Assembly (NCBI RefSeq): GCF_029227915.1
Contig: NC_079875.1
Coordinates: 5,270,001-5,334,000, forward strand
Reading direction: 5' to 3'
DNA: 64,000 nt
DNA from: Hydractinia symbiolongicarpus
Taxonomy: Eukaryota; Cnidaria; Hydrozoa; Anthoathecata; Hydractiniidae
Shown here: one piece after another, positions 23,681 to 35,200 of the stretch
How positions within the stretch are numbered: position 1 is the stretch's first letter
How the letters are laid out: the number at the start of each line of letters is the position of its first letter
Translations under genes and position numbers: made by a program
The notes under the pieces: generated by a model
Seen by the model: only the letters and a program-made list of their open reading frames with translations
What the model was told of the DNA's origin: nothing
The model's database searches: none

Positions 23681-26600
23681 AGTTATATTAATATATTTCA
23701 GGTGATAGAAATACCTTCTATTTGTTACTGTTTCGTTTTAAGCACGAGGATATTTCTCGAATAATGTTGTGTAAGATTTTGCTTTTCAACGAAGTCCAGA
23801 ATACGGTTCTTGTGCAGTATTGTGCATAGTTGAAAAGAATACGCATAAAAAGCTTCTTCCATGTTTGCCGTCTTGATTCATTAGGATAATGTAAAAAAAC
23901 ACTTATGATCAACGGGAAATCTTTCCGCTATGCCACTTTTCCAATGACAATGTTTTTTTATCGTGCTAGAAATCGTCGTTTCTTACCGAATACATAATTT
24001 CTTTACACTTGCATGTAATGTTTTTTTTAATGAAATGTGCGTTGTGTTGTAGTAATAACATCTTACGAAATAAAATTTGGTACAAATTGCTTTATGTTTA
24101 CAGAGAAATTAGGCGTATGTAGCAAAAAAGGGTCTGTTACATTCAAAATTTTCAAACTACAATATGAATAACCAGGCTTACATTAAACACAACGAATTAT
24201 GCAGCTTTTTTTTGCGTATGGCAACAGGTGCGTGTCGAGAAGCTGTTCAGGGATTTCAGATCGTTCTTTAAAGTAAAAGGGTTTTAAAATAGAAATTGTA
24301 TCTACAGACGCCCCATTACGAAGCAGGGCTTCCTTTGATCGAAGATCCATTCTGCCACTAGATCGGCCGCTAGGCTGTCACTGTCTTATTTTAAGGTGCG
24401 CGCATTACAATTTGGAAATTTTTTTGTTTCTTGTTGCGTTTTTAAAATATATGTACTTTATTACATATTGATCTCCGGTTGTGTTTAGACTCAAACTTAC
24501 GTAAAAATATGCTGGCGCGTGGTGTTTATGAACGAATTGTTTTTTTTCAGGTACTGCGAAAATATGCGCTGATACTTTGACACCTTGGAGGGGATAACGA
24601 TTTGTGCTTCTTTAAATAATAACTCGTCAGATGTGTGTTGTTTTTAAATAAAATTAATACACGGTTTATTCTCCAAGTGAAACTTTTCAAAGCTTATTTG
24701 CTGTTAATTTGACGTAATATGACACCACATTTAGAAACAAAGTTCAAAAAGGAACATTTACAATGACTACCGCTACACTGATTTCCCATCTAGTAAATAC
24801 TGTATCCAAGATGCGATTCCCTTCTTGTGTCAAATATTATTACAAAAATAACTTCCCTGCCACTTTAGTCATAATCCAAACATAGTTTACAACCTATTGT
24901 CACCCCGTCATCGCAAAAATAAACGGAAAATTATTTTGAGGAAAAAGTTCAAGTGAAAGTTCCAAAATTAATACAGACACCGGACTGAGTGCTTATTGCT
25001 GGTAAACCGTATCGCTCATGCGTATAGGCGTAATACCCTTTTGAAAACAAACACTTTATCGGTTAAAATAAATCACAAAAAAATCACTTGTCGTTGTTCA
25101 GCTAAAAAACCAGTCAGCAATTTTATTTTGCGGAAAAACTTTTTCGTGAAATTTGAAAAACTGTCAGTTATAATATGAGCACATCCTACAGGCTGCGATT
25201 GCAAAATTCCAGTAAAATAATAAACCTCAAGTATCACAGCTTGTTCTTTAATTAAATCAATAATCTTTAGATATTTGCCAAAACGTATATTACAGCAGGA
25301 GGTATAGCTACCAACCTGCTCTTAGCATCATGAAGATTTAAAACAATTTTTTGCAGCCAACCGTATTAGATATTTAGCTACTTTCCCTTTTAACCAAAGG
25401 TAGTTAACAGCTAGCTAGATAACCTCTAGTTGCCGCTTAGTAATAATCCAATGGAGAAAATTAACACAATTAGAAATATGCTAAGATCAACAGCTGCCAT
25501 ACCAAACAGAATAATAAGGCTATTTGGCTGGCTATTTGAGGATGCTTCCTCGAAATCTACGTTGGCAGTCAAAATATTAAAATTGGTGGTTTAGGATGTG
25601 TACAAGGCTTAAAAATGTTAAAATATATTTATCTGAACATGTAAAAAGACATAACAAAAATAAAAAGCTTTAATAAGAAAAAGAGTGAAGAAAACCAGAT
25701 CTACCACCATCAACGCCGCTGCTTTCAAAATGACCGTAGTTACGCTAGCTCAGATTGTTTCAATGTCCGTAAAAATGGGGTTCTGCGGGGATTTTCTGGA
25801 TTTTAAGGAAAAACTTTTGAAGTTTCAACAACGCTAAAATTGAAGTAAAACCTGATTCGCTGTTTGGCAGCCTTTATCAAATCAACCATCTCTTGTTTAA
25901 CCGCCCACCTATTTCCTTATCTTTAGTAAAACAGCGAAGTATTAACGTACCTTTATAATTTTTTAAGTAGCGTAATCTCAAATTAAAAAGGATAAAAACG
26001 AAGTAAGGACCTCAAATAACTTTTAGTTTGTTTTACGCATAACCAAAAATTTTTTGAAATAACTAGATGAGTAAACCGGCATTGAGCGCTAAGTTACTTA
26101 AGTGCAGATAAACCATGTCGTGCTTTTTTAGTACAGATTTACAACATGTCGCAAATTCAGTGGCGCACTCACAGCGTTTTGGGTGTACTTCAGTCAAAAT
26201 TAAGACACTAAGAATAACTTGTCGTTATCCTGTCATAGCATAAAAATCACACATAACTTTCTCTTTTGCGAAAGTTTAAAAATTAATTATGAGCAAAAAC
26301 AAAGTAAGAACCATGTTACATATTCAAGTGAACTTTTAGTCGACTTTTCCAAAAATACCTTTTTGCAACTTCAGTTTAAATAGAAACACGAGCAAGACCC
26401 GGCTTGTCGTTGATCTCTCTAGCAAAAACGGTCACCTGGCACGTTTTCTTTACGGAAGAATTTGTCATTCCGCAACCAAATTTGCGAAATATACGTATAG
26501 TTATAGTTATATATAACTTTGGTTAAAATAAAAACATAACTTACAACCGGTCGTTAAAAATATATTGTGGGTGAAGAATATGTGTTAAAGTATCAGAGCT

Positions 26601-28539
26601 TAATCGTGACTATTGTTGAATTTTGAAGTGAATATAGCTGTTCTTTTACTTTTAGCTAGATGATTTTAGTAATAATATTTGATCAATAAAACCGGTAACA
26701 TTGGCTAGGGAAAATGGTACAGGTACCTAGCGAAATACATACCATAAGAGAACCTCATAAACACAGCCAGCTACCTAACTTAGCTTTGGACCGTTTACGC
26801 ATCATGTAACCTTCTAGCTACATTTTTAGTCAAAATCTTAGAATGGAAAAAACATTATAACGTCATATAGAAGCGAGTATATTCTTAGCAACGTTTGAAC
26901 AGCCAAAGCTGTCATCGACGGGTAGCTATATGCGGCATTTCCGATGTCGCAAGATTATTGTAAATAGAGTTTCGTTTCGGCTCTACGAGGAAGGGTTATG
27001 GGGAGCAAGCGTAGTAGAGTAAGGGTGGGATATTAAAGAATACTTAAGAATACGGTCTTTCGGGATTTGACTCACATGTACATCAAATTGACTGACTCTT
27101 TACAATCTCTTTTCTTAATTCTCTTGATGTAATTGTTCGGAATGGTACACAAGGCATTGTTAACGAAGAAGAAGAAAACGACAGAACGAAGACGCTAAAC
27201 AACAGATTGGCCTAAAAAAGATCCTTAGTATATTTAAAGTCCGGGTTTTTCCAACTGGAAAATAGCTACGAAGATGAACTTTTTTGGCCACTTACATTCA
27301 ATAATTATTTGGTGAGACGAATAAAATACCAACCAGACAAAAACGAAGTATAGCGAGCAGTTTTCCATGACATAATGCTACTTTACCCTAAGAGTTTTGA
27401 CATAATTGATAAAAAGAAATATAAAGAAATTCAGGATATATGTATTTTTAGTACTCTTTGGTTTAATGAAAGGTTACTGTGTTGTGTTTAAGGCTGGAAT
27501 TAATATAAATTAAAAACATCTTTAACCCCTCAAAAAAAATTTAAAATGCGTCTTCACTTTTATTTTTAATAGTGATGATGTGACTGATGTGCACAAGTTC
27601 ACAGTATTGTCAACATTGAAGTATGAGAAGGACGGAAATCGTCACGCAAATTGAAAGACAACTTCTCAATTTCAATCTCAATAATATTCGTGAACTAAGA
27701 AAATTGTTGTTAAACGCTCTTATCATAGCATAAGAAAAATGGTTTGTACGTGTAAATAACACACAGGTTAGGCCAAAATGAAAACAAATGAAGGTCGTAG
27801 TTACACCTTTTGATTTTTACATTTTTTATATTTATGTTAGCCTTAATACTGTAATGTTTATATGTCGGAAAAGATTCATGTTGGAACACTTTCTTTGCCC
27901 AAAATCGTGCATTTCGGAAACTCATTTCTGCTCATATTAGGCTAGGCGCCCGGATAATTACTTGACTTTGTGGGAAATTCAGTTACCATTCAGAAAAACC
28001 GATGTAGAGCGTTTAAAATTCGCGAGATTTAAAGGTAGAGCCTTTCCAAAATGGTAGCCACGATCACCCAACTGGTCAAAGGTAATAAAAGAATTAAAGA
28101 CCATTTTTCGCATTATGGTCACCGTTAAGTTAACCTTTAAACGTTTTGATGCACGAGATGATTTTTAGACAAACGCTGTAATTGAAGCTGTAATTTACAC
28201 AATGAATTACCACTGTTCTTACGAAAAACTTTTATTATAATGTGTTTTCTGTCATTCGTAGCTATACTTTTTTTTTGCTATAATTTACATATTTTTTTAT
28301 TTTATTTTTTTTCCAATTTAAATTATCTTTACATTTTATATTCAAAAAGAAAAAAGTTTCGCTTAAAAATAAACATTTTGCGGAATGCAAAATGTTAAGC
28401 TGTTTATCATTGTTTCTGTTTTCTAGCTATATAAACACCAAAATTGGTTTTTACTTTGTTGAGAAGTCAGAGTAGAATTAACAAGAACTTTTCAAAGTTA
28501 TAACAAGAACTTTGTTGCTTTTTTTCTCTTTGTGTGAGA
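23681..28539. other. Unit B spacer without a supported gene
   Basis: To about 25960 it aligns with unit A. From 25960 to 28540 it has no counterpart I could see in A. Short ORFs (23718-23912, 24996-25178, 27710-27925) carry no recognisable features. Confidence 0.45.
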
Positions 28540-30060
28540 ACAATATTGCGATAATGAATCAATATTGTTGTTTTTGTGAAGTATTGATATTGTTATTTCG
28601 CATTTATTTTATTATGATAGAATGTTCACAAAGATCAAACAGTATCCAAAAGTTTACAAAATTAAACATTTTGTTTTAAGTTAGGTGAAAAGGATGTATC
28701 TACTCTCGAGTACCATAATCATCCATTGGAAGAAGGTTTCTTTTCAATTTTCGATTTTTTTTATTACTTATGAAATTAACATCTTCTATTTTAAAAGTTA
28801 AATGGAAAGCACGCTCTAGTCATTTAGTCACGGTGTGCGTTTATTCGGAGTGAAATCAAAGACACCTTTTCTGCATTTTTTTAATGCCTTGCTGAAAAAG
28901 TTACCAAATTTTCAAAATTTTCTCCAATTTGCATCTGGTACTAAGTCTCCTAGTTAATAATGTGTTTTCTGATAAACGAAAAAGGACTCGTATCAGCTAA
29001 AAGGCTGCGTTTGCTTTTTAGAGTCATGTCTTTCAAAAGGTTAGTGCTTAATGAAGGATAAATTCTTGCGAAAAGAGCAATCACAATGTTTTCTATATTA
29101 AAAATGTTATTTTCGGAAAGAAAATAACATTTTTCACTTTTTTTTCGTAGTTTTAAAAAAACGAAGATTGATAAAGATGATATTATCTCAATAACTTTCA
29201 AATATTTACACTCGTCATCACATTACATTCTTTCGCTGGTAAGTACATACGAACATTTTGACATTTTCGCACGATATTACAAGAGGTGGACCAGGTGTCA
29301 TCTATGAAGTTTTCGTTTCAGACAAAAAAAATTTCAAAATAACGGAAGTATCTTTAATCTTACTGTTCTAGTTTTAACTTAAAAGTTCATCAAAAGAATA
29401 ATATTTTGTTTTCTTCTTTAAAAAATGGTGCTATTGATTTATTTTTTTATTTTTTGCAAATGTTATATTCACACTGTAGTTTGTTTAATCTTAAGTTTTC
29501 ATTTACCCTTGATCTTTTATCAAAACCTATTCCATAAAAGAATATGAATATTTTTGCACTTAAATTTTTTGGTTTAGAAATAAAGTATTCAAACTTTCCC
29601 CAATTTTATAGAAAGAATTCTAAAACCACTTCCCCGGCCCTTTAAGCATTCTAAATTCCATTTTAAAATTAGAACCCAATTACTCGAATAACTTCCGGAA
29701 TAAACGAATGTGAAAATTTCCAAAAATTTGTTCTCCAATGCACGGAATTTCAAGAACATTGAAAATGACGAGCACTTTTTGCGCGAAGATTCCTTAACTA
29801 TTTTTTCCGAAAATGACTTTTTGCATCAAAAGTGCTTCAAAAATCTGGAATTTGAAATGAAAAATACACTTTTAAATGCGCGAGCATCTGATTGTCGTAA
29901 CTTAGCCACTCTTATTATAGAAACTTGTTACTTCTGTGATAGTTAAAAAATTTAAACTAACGGAAAATTATAATATATTTCTTTGATTTTTTAACTTGAT
30001 CAATAATCGATGAGATTTTATTTGTTATATAGAATTATAATTTTATAGAAGGACAAGAAA
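28540..30060 (+). repeat. Unit B upstream of the dead RING copy (partner 9640-11288)
   Basis: Collinear with unit A through to the former ATG. ORFs at 28950-29201 and 29710-29946 have no counterpart open frame in unit A and are not called. Confidence 0.8.
29100..29134. repeat. Perfect 15-bp hairpin
   Basis: AAAAATGTTATTTTC, a 5-base loop GGAAA, then GAAAATAACATTTTT. The aligned unit A sequence does not form it. AT-rich chance or a small foldback insertion are both possible. Confidence 0.6.
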
Positions 30061-30224
30061 ATGGATTAACCAACAGTTGAGTTTATTGCGATATTGGAAT
30101 GCAAGATTTGCTTAGATACATATCATAATCCAAAACAGTTATATTGTGGACATACGTATTGTCAAGATTGCTTAGGTGATATTCTAGTATTTCAAAATGA
30201 TGGAAGTGCTGAAATACCTTGCTA
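30061..30224 (+). pseudogene. Dead duplicate of the RING exon
   Basis: Aligns codon by codon with exon 1 at 11289, including ILECKICLDTY, the CGHTYCQDCL core and VFQNDGSAE. Codon 3 is TAA and a second in-frame stop comes directly after the IPC motif, before the final RING cysteine. The donor site and B-box exon are not found downstream. The zinc ligands before the second stop are intact, so inactivation looks recent relative to the duplication. Confidence 0.85.
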
Positions 30225-32026
30225 GGATTGTCCTGTATCAGTATATCCCAACAAAGTCAGCTTTATCTAATTACACGTTACCACATTTTGATCATGGTAT
30301 GGCAGAACAGATATCTCAGTGTAATTTTAATTTCCACGCTGTCTCATTCAAAATGTACATTTGGTGAAAGTTTTACAACATACTTCAATAATCAACACAA
30401 ATTTCCATGTAGATTTCATTCCGAATAAACCGTATGCAGCATAGCCGTTTAGCATCAGCTATTGCGTTTTTTACTTCTTATAAGAATCATTAATTCTTAA
30501 GCACTTTTTAATGCCTTTGTGCTACATATAAATTCAGAAAAAGCTTATTAAAGTTATGCACTACCTAGCTACATATTTACCCTAGGCCATACTTACGCAA
30601 CAAACTTCAGGTAATATTCACAAAAAGTTTTTACTTTTTCTTTTTGAATAACGCACAAGCTTATTCTGTGAAATAAAAAGAGCTCAGTGATATTTTAGGC
30701 TACATCAGTGTAATGACAGGCTGCGACTTGTGTTTTAATCCTCTCATGCGCGTACAATGCAGTGTCATATATTCAGGGCAGAAATAAACCCGCTTTCAAT
30801 ATCTAGGCAACCACTTGACCTAAGCAAAGTAAATCTTGTACAATGTTGACCCAGGGACAAGAAATTATATAATGTACAACTGACAAAAAAGATCAGTGGT
30901 TTAAGAAATTTTTTGTTTAAAACGGTACGTTTTACATAAAATACAGCTCATATAAGCTTAGTAAAATTTCAAGTAAGTCAGATAACGCCTCAATAAATAT
31001 ATCATGGTTGCGTTGTGTCACTTTCCCTTTTGTTAACATTTACATTGTTTGAAAGATTTTCATGAGGTGTCTCGCATCTCTCTCCGTCTGACCCCAACAT
31101 TTCAATCGTGAGAATTGATACATCTTTGTTAAAATTGATATTGAGACGAATGATAATAATGAAAAATGTTTTTGGTATTCATCAAACCGGTCTAAAAATA
31201 TACCATACCAAAATTTAATTTATTTTTTGAAAACAGCGAGGTTTAACCTGCTGAAATATGTGCCGGGGATTCTGTTGTAGCAGTACTGCAGTCTGTTCCG
31301 GACGCAATATATCGCGGGACAAAGATACATTTTGCTTAAAACCTGATGTATCAATAAAAGCTAAAAATGTTCAACAAAACAACAAGTCAAGTCAAGTTTA
31401 AGAAACAGAAATTATTTATTATCGGGGAAGTTATTGGTATATCGGTATATTATTTTCTGTTTTAGAAATAATGACATTTTCCGATTAGAAAATTTTTTCG
31501 TTTTTCTGAAAGTTGTTCTGAGTGAACCCACAAAACGAGTGTGTACAACATGGCAATTTCTTCCACCACAGGTCCTTTGTAACTTACATACAATATAACT
31601 ACAATCGACCACAAACACATGGCTTTTCACCCCCTTCCGTGTCATTCAATGTTGACAAATGTTAAAAACGTTGTGAAATATATTGAAAGCTAAATTTATT
31701 TATTTTCCAGGTACAATTAAAAATAATTAAAATTATTAAATGTTTTCCCAGTCGTGCGATTATACTTTGATCTCTTCTTTCTTGTTCATTAATTCGTAAA
31801 ATTATCGTCTCCCCCGAAATTCGTTTCTTTCTATATAAGCACTGCTTGTATTTAATTTCATTTATGAAGGCAAAGAGTTTGTTTAGCTGAACATAGAAAT
31901 TTAAATTTTTTGGATAAGGTATGTGTAATTTTCTGTTTTTTACACTAACATGCACTATCACGAAGTTCTCTTTTAATAAAATTAAAACATTTGTGTGATA
32001 CTTTTGCACTATCCATTGTAATTTAG
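30225..32026. other. Unit B tail and unit C promoter region
   Basis: No gene supported. 30230-31545 is matched in inverted orientation by parts of 35480-37840. From about 31961 the sequence rejoins the toxin upstream block (AAGTTCTCTTTTAATAAA). The TATA-like element of A and B is lost here, so copy C probably uses a different promoter. Confidence 0.55.
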
Positions 32027-33160
32027 ATGAAGTGTTGTGTTCTCATACTGTGTATACAAATTCATGTTGTGGCAGTAAGTAGCGTCAATCGCTTTGTTGA
32101 CAACAACAAATTACAAATTGGTTTCGGTAAAGATTGTTACCTATTCTGGAGAGGAGGTAATGGCTATCGAAAAAACGGGGAATTTAGATGCGGTTCCAAA
32201 AACGGTGATCCGATGTACGTTAAGAAGGCGAAGAATGGTTATTATTATATTGGAAGCGACATTGGTCCTTTGTTTTGGAATGGAAATCCCGGAAACACAA
32301 AAAATGCAGAATTTCGCAAAGGCAAATCGCCCAGCGATACATTTTGGATACGAAAACAATCAGACGGACTATACGCAATAGGTTATGACGACTGTCCTTT
32401 ATATTGGCGTGGAGATAAAGGCAACGTTAAAAATGCTGAATTTCGATGCGGAAAACCTATTTCTGACACTTTCTGGATCAAAGGTGATGGTTGCAAAATA
32501 TCAAAGATACATATCATGGACAATGGGGATGATGCATCTCCTGATGGGGAAGAAATTGTCGGCGTAACGACAGCAGGAAGCTGCTCAGCTGGAAGTAATA
32601 CGTTGGTATTAACGACCACCAAGGAAGTTACGGAAGAAGTGGGTGTAGAAATTTCGAGATCTGTCGAACACAACTGGCAGGTAAGCGCAAGTGTTACCGT
32701 CGAAGCTAGTGCAAAATTTCTTGGCTCAGGTGGATCTGTTTCGGCTACGGTTAAAACGTCTTTCGGAGGATCAGTAAGTTATAGTAGTTCGAAAAGTAAA
32801 AGCACTGGTACGGGCGTCAACGGAACTTATTCTACACCTGGCGGTGCGTTGATTCTCGGCTTCGTGAAGAGATACAAGTTTGATAAGTCTAGTATACCTG
32901 CAAACGTCACCGTCTCCTGTAAAGGTGGTTATCAATTTAAATACGGTACACACATTAAATTAAAATCGAAAACATATGGCCAGACTTTTTTTAAGCACTA
33001 CATGGGTACATTTTTTCCAGGTAAATGTGACAAAAGTAGCATTAAATGTATCTACCCTGACTCTTACGGAAGCTACAAAAATTTAATGGAAGCTGAAAGA
33101 AAATTTTCACAGTGTTTTAAAAACACTGTTGGAAAAATAAAAGAAAAAAGCTTGCTGTAA
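32027..33160 (+). CDS. Secreted aerolysin-like pore-forming protein, copy C (377 residues)
   Basis: Same architecture as copy B: signal peptide, three aromatic/glycine repeats that are nearly identical to B, then the putative beta pore-forming module. Differences are concentrated after about residue 160. The serine-rich amphipathic loop (about 250-270) is six residues shorter in frame and rewritten, and the C-terminal third carries many substitutions. Coding is intact and intronless. AG immediately precedes the ATG, as in A and B. The upstream promoter block is mostly replaced, so expression may differ from copy B. An inverted 3' fragment of a further copy lies at 38480-38668. Confidence 0.8.
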   Translation: MKCCVLILCIQIHVVAVSSVNRFVDNNKLQIGFGKDCYLFWRGGNGYRKNGEFRCGSKNGDPMYVKKAKNGYYYIGSDIGPLFWNGNPGNTKNAEFRKGKSPSDTFWIRKQSDGLYAIGYDDCPLYWRGDKGNVKNAEFRCGKPISDTFWIKGDGCKISKIHIMDNGDDASPDGEEIVGVTTAGSCSAGSNTLVLTTTKEVTEEVGVEISRSVEHNWQVSASVTVEASAKFLGSGGSVSATVKTSFGGSVSYSSSKSKSTGTGVNGTYSTPGGALILGFVKRYKFDKSSIPANVTVSCKGGYQFKYGTHIKLKSKTYGQTFFKHYMGTFFPGKCDKSSIKCIYPDSYGSYKNLMEAERKFSQCFKNTVGKIKEKSLL

Positions 33161-33328
33161 AGTTTAATCGAATATAATTCAGTTGCTAGAAATTAATTCT
33201 CTTTGTTAGCATTTCGTTTTAACCTTGTCGATATTTCTCGGACGACGTTGCGTAAGACAGCGCTCTTTAACAAATTCCAACAAGAGATTTAGCGTGTGTG
33301 TGTAGCCAAAAAAGGGTCGCTTTTATAT
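33161..33328. other. 3' flank of toxin gene C
   Basis: Shares TTTCGTTTTAA and TATTTCTCG blocks with the flank of copy B and, inverted, with 38340-38440. No clear terminator or polyadenylation site was assigned. Confidence 0.4.
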
Positions 33329-33697
33329 ATAGGTGAATATTTATCATAGCACATCCGTATTTCATTCTCAACAAAGAATGCTTCACTCCGATCAGACCTC
33401 TGATCATGACGGGCGAGTATAATGCGTGTAAGTCATTTTGAAGAAGAACTACTTTGTTCATCACTAACATACTGCCAAGAAGTGAGCGGGATTCGATCCG
33501 CGGTCCCCAGAACTGGGAGCCGCAGACGAACCCACTACACTACGTGCGGCAATATGTTAGTGATGAACTCAGATAGTTTATCCGGATGGTGTGTATACAT
33601 ATAGGTGAATATTTATCATAGCACATCCGTATTTCATTCTCAACAGAGAATGCTTCGCCCCGATCAGACCTCTGATAATGACGAGCGAGTATAATGC
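33329..33697. repeat. 97-bp direct repeats flanking a tRNA-like foldback
   Basis: A block from ATAGGTGAATATTTATCATA to GCGAGTATAATGCG occurs at about 33329-33425 and again at about 33601-33697 with a handful of differences. Between them, 33456-33568 is a foldback with 21-bp near-perfect arms (33456-33476 and 33548-33568). Inside the foldback, on the minus strand, GGATCGAATCCC resembles a pol III B box and the preceding part resembles a tRNA arm. It may be a compact terminal-repeat element or a SINE insertion. Confidence 0.7.
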
Positions 33698-35200
33698 GCT
33701 ATTTTACTTATCCCCTGTTGAAAAGACCCGTACCTGGCGTGCCGTGCCCATTACAAATTAACTTTTTTTTTGTTGTCTTTATAATATATATGTGCTTTAA
33801 ATTGATGTCCGATTGTTTTAATACGGAGACCTACTTGAATATATGGTGACGCGTGAAACTAGTTGCTATAGTTCTTATTATGCCACTTCAAAAATTTGCC
33901 CAGACACTTTCGAAGCGATAACAATTTGTGCTTCTCTGAATAATAACTCGTCAGAGTTTTATCGCTATTAAGATTGCGCTTTTGTACGGTATATTCCCCG
34001 AGTGAGACCTTTCAAAGCATTTTGCTGATAATCTGTCACAAAACTTAAGTACTTTGGTATTTGGTGCTTTAGAGATCTAATTATTGCCAATGTACCCTGT
34101 TGATCGATTCGCACATTGCGCATTTTCGAATTCTTTTAAAGAATATAGTCCTGCTTAAATTCGAATAACAAAACAAAGAAGAAATCATAATATTAAAAGA
34201 GTTATACTTTACAATTTTATCTGCTGTTGCGTTTCTTGTAGCACATAAAGTTAAAGCGAAAATTACTATTGTGTTGGAGTTTGTGATATTCTACTTTAAG
34301 GACCAGATAGTTTCTCCTTCTTACCCATTTTCTTTCTTCCAATTGTGCCTCAATATCGTGCAAGATGATTTAACCTCCGAAAAACCCGTTTCGCTGAATT
34401 CACAGCTGCAGCTATTAAAGAAGATAAGCGACCTATAATGGGTTGGTAGGTAGGCGTTATTTAGTCATATTCCTTAATTTTTAAATGATTCTTTGATCCA
34501 ACTAGTGAAACTTTGTGACGATTTTGAAAATAATCTTTATTTAAGGCGTTTTCTCCTAATCCTTCAAAATTTTAAAATGTCCGATTTTTCAATCCAATTT
34601 TTTCACTAACTTTGCCAGCCTTTTAGATGGTTATTTCTACCAAATATTCCGTAAAAATTCAACCAATCGAGACAACTTTATTTCTGCCTTTTTACGGTTA
34701 CCCAAGTCAGCGTACAGTTTCCGTCACGTGATATATTAAGGAGATTTGCTAATATCACGTGGTCTTTTCGCAGATACATAACGCGTCAAACGGAATTTGC
34801 CGTGGTAGTATACGTGACGTTTCCAGTTAAGATGAAGTTAACATACAGTTCTAGGTACGGGATTTGCAGGTTTCTTTTACTAATTTCACGTGACCTGTCT
34901 TGAGATACATGGCGCCTTAAAAAGTCCATGTATTAATACTAGCTACTCGCAATGGACGGAAGGGCAATTTTAGGAAAACGAAGAAAGGCTATGTTTAGCT
35001 AGTATATCACTATTTTCTTTTACATGTAATGAACTTCTTTTTAGACTCACTCACACCTAACGCTAGCTAGAATAAAATTACCAACATAGCTGGCATGAAA
35101 CTGGCTGATTAGTTAGAGAGCAGAAAACTACCAATTTAACTAGAAAAAAATTTGGCTACTTCACCTAGCATAAAATTAGAGCAAGATGTTTGTATTACAG
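33698..35200. other. Spacer between units C and D
   Basis: 33740-34030 resembles the post-toxin spacers of A (3140-3440) and B (24400-24710). The rest has no gene. It carries three CACGTG hexamers at 34725, 34756 and 34887, the first two inside an inverted repeat. Confidence 0.5.

Larger units (their letters stand above)
21459..25960 (+). repeat. Segmental duplication unit B, 5' part (partner 432-7225)
   Basis: Collinear with unit A across toxin promoter, toxin gene and spacer, but without the LINE fragment or the 386-bp inverted-repeat element. It is shorter than A mainly for that reason. It supplies the uninterrupted reference sites used to date those insertions relative to the duplication. 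Confidence 0.85.

Noticed and set aside
33456-33568. Hammerhead ribozyme or retrozyme
   Set aside because: No CTGATGA with a matching GAAA core was found on either strand.
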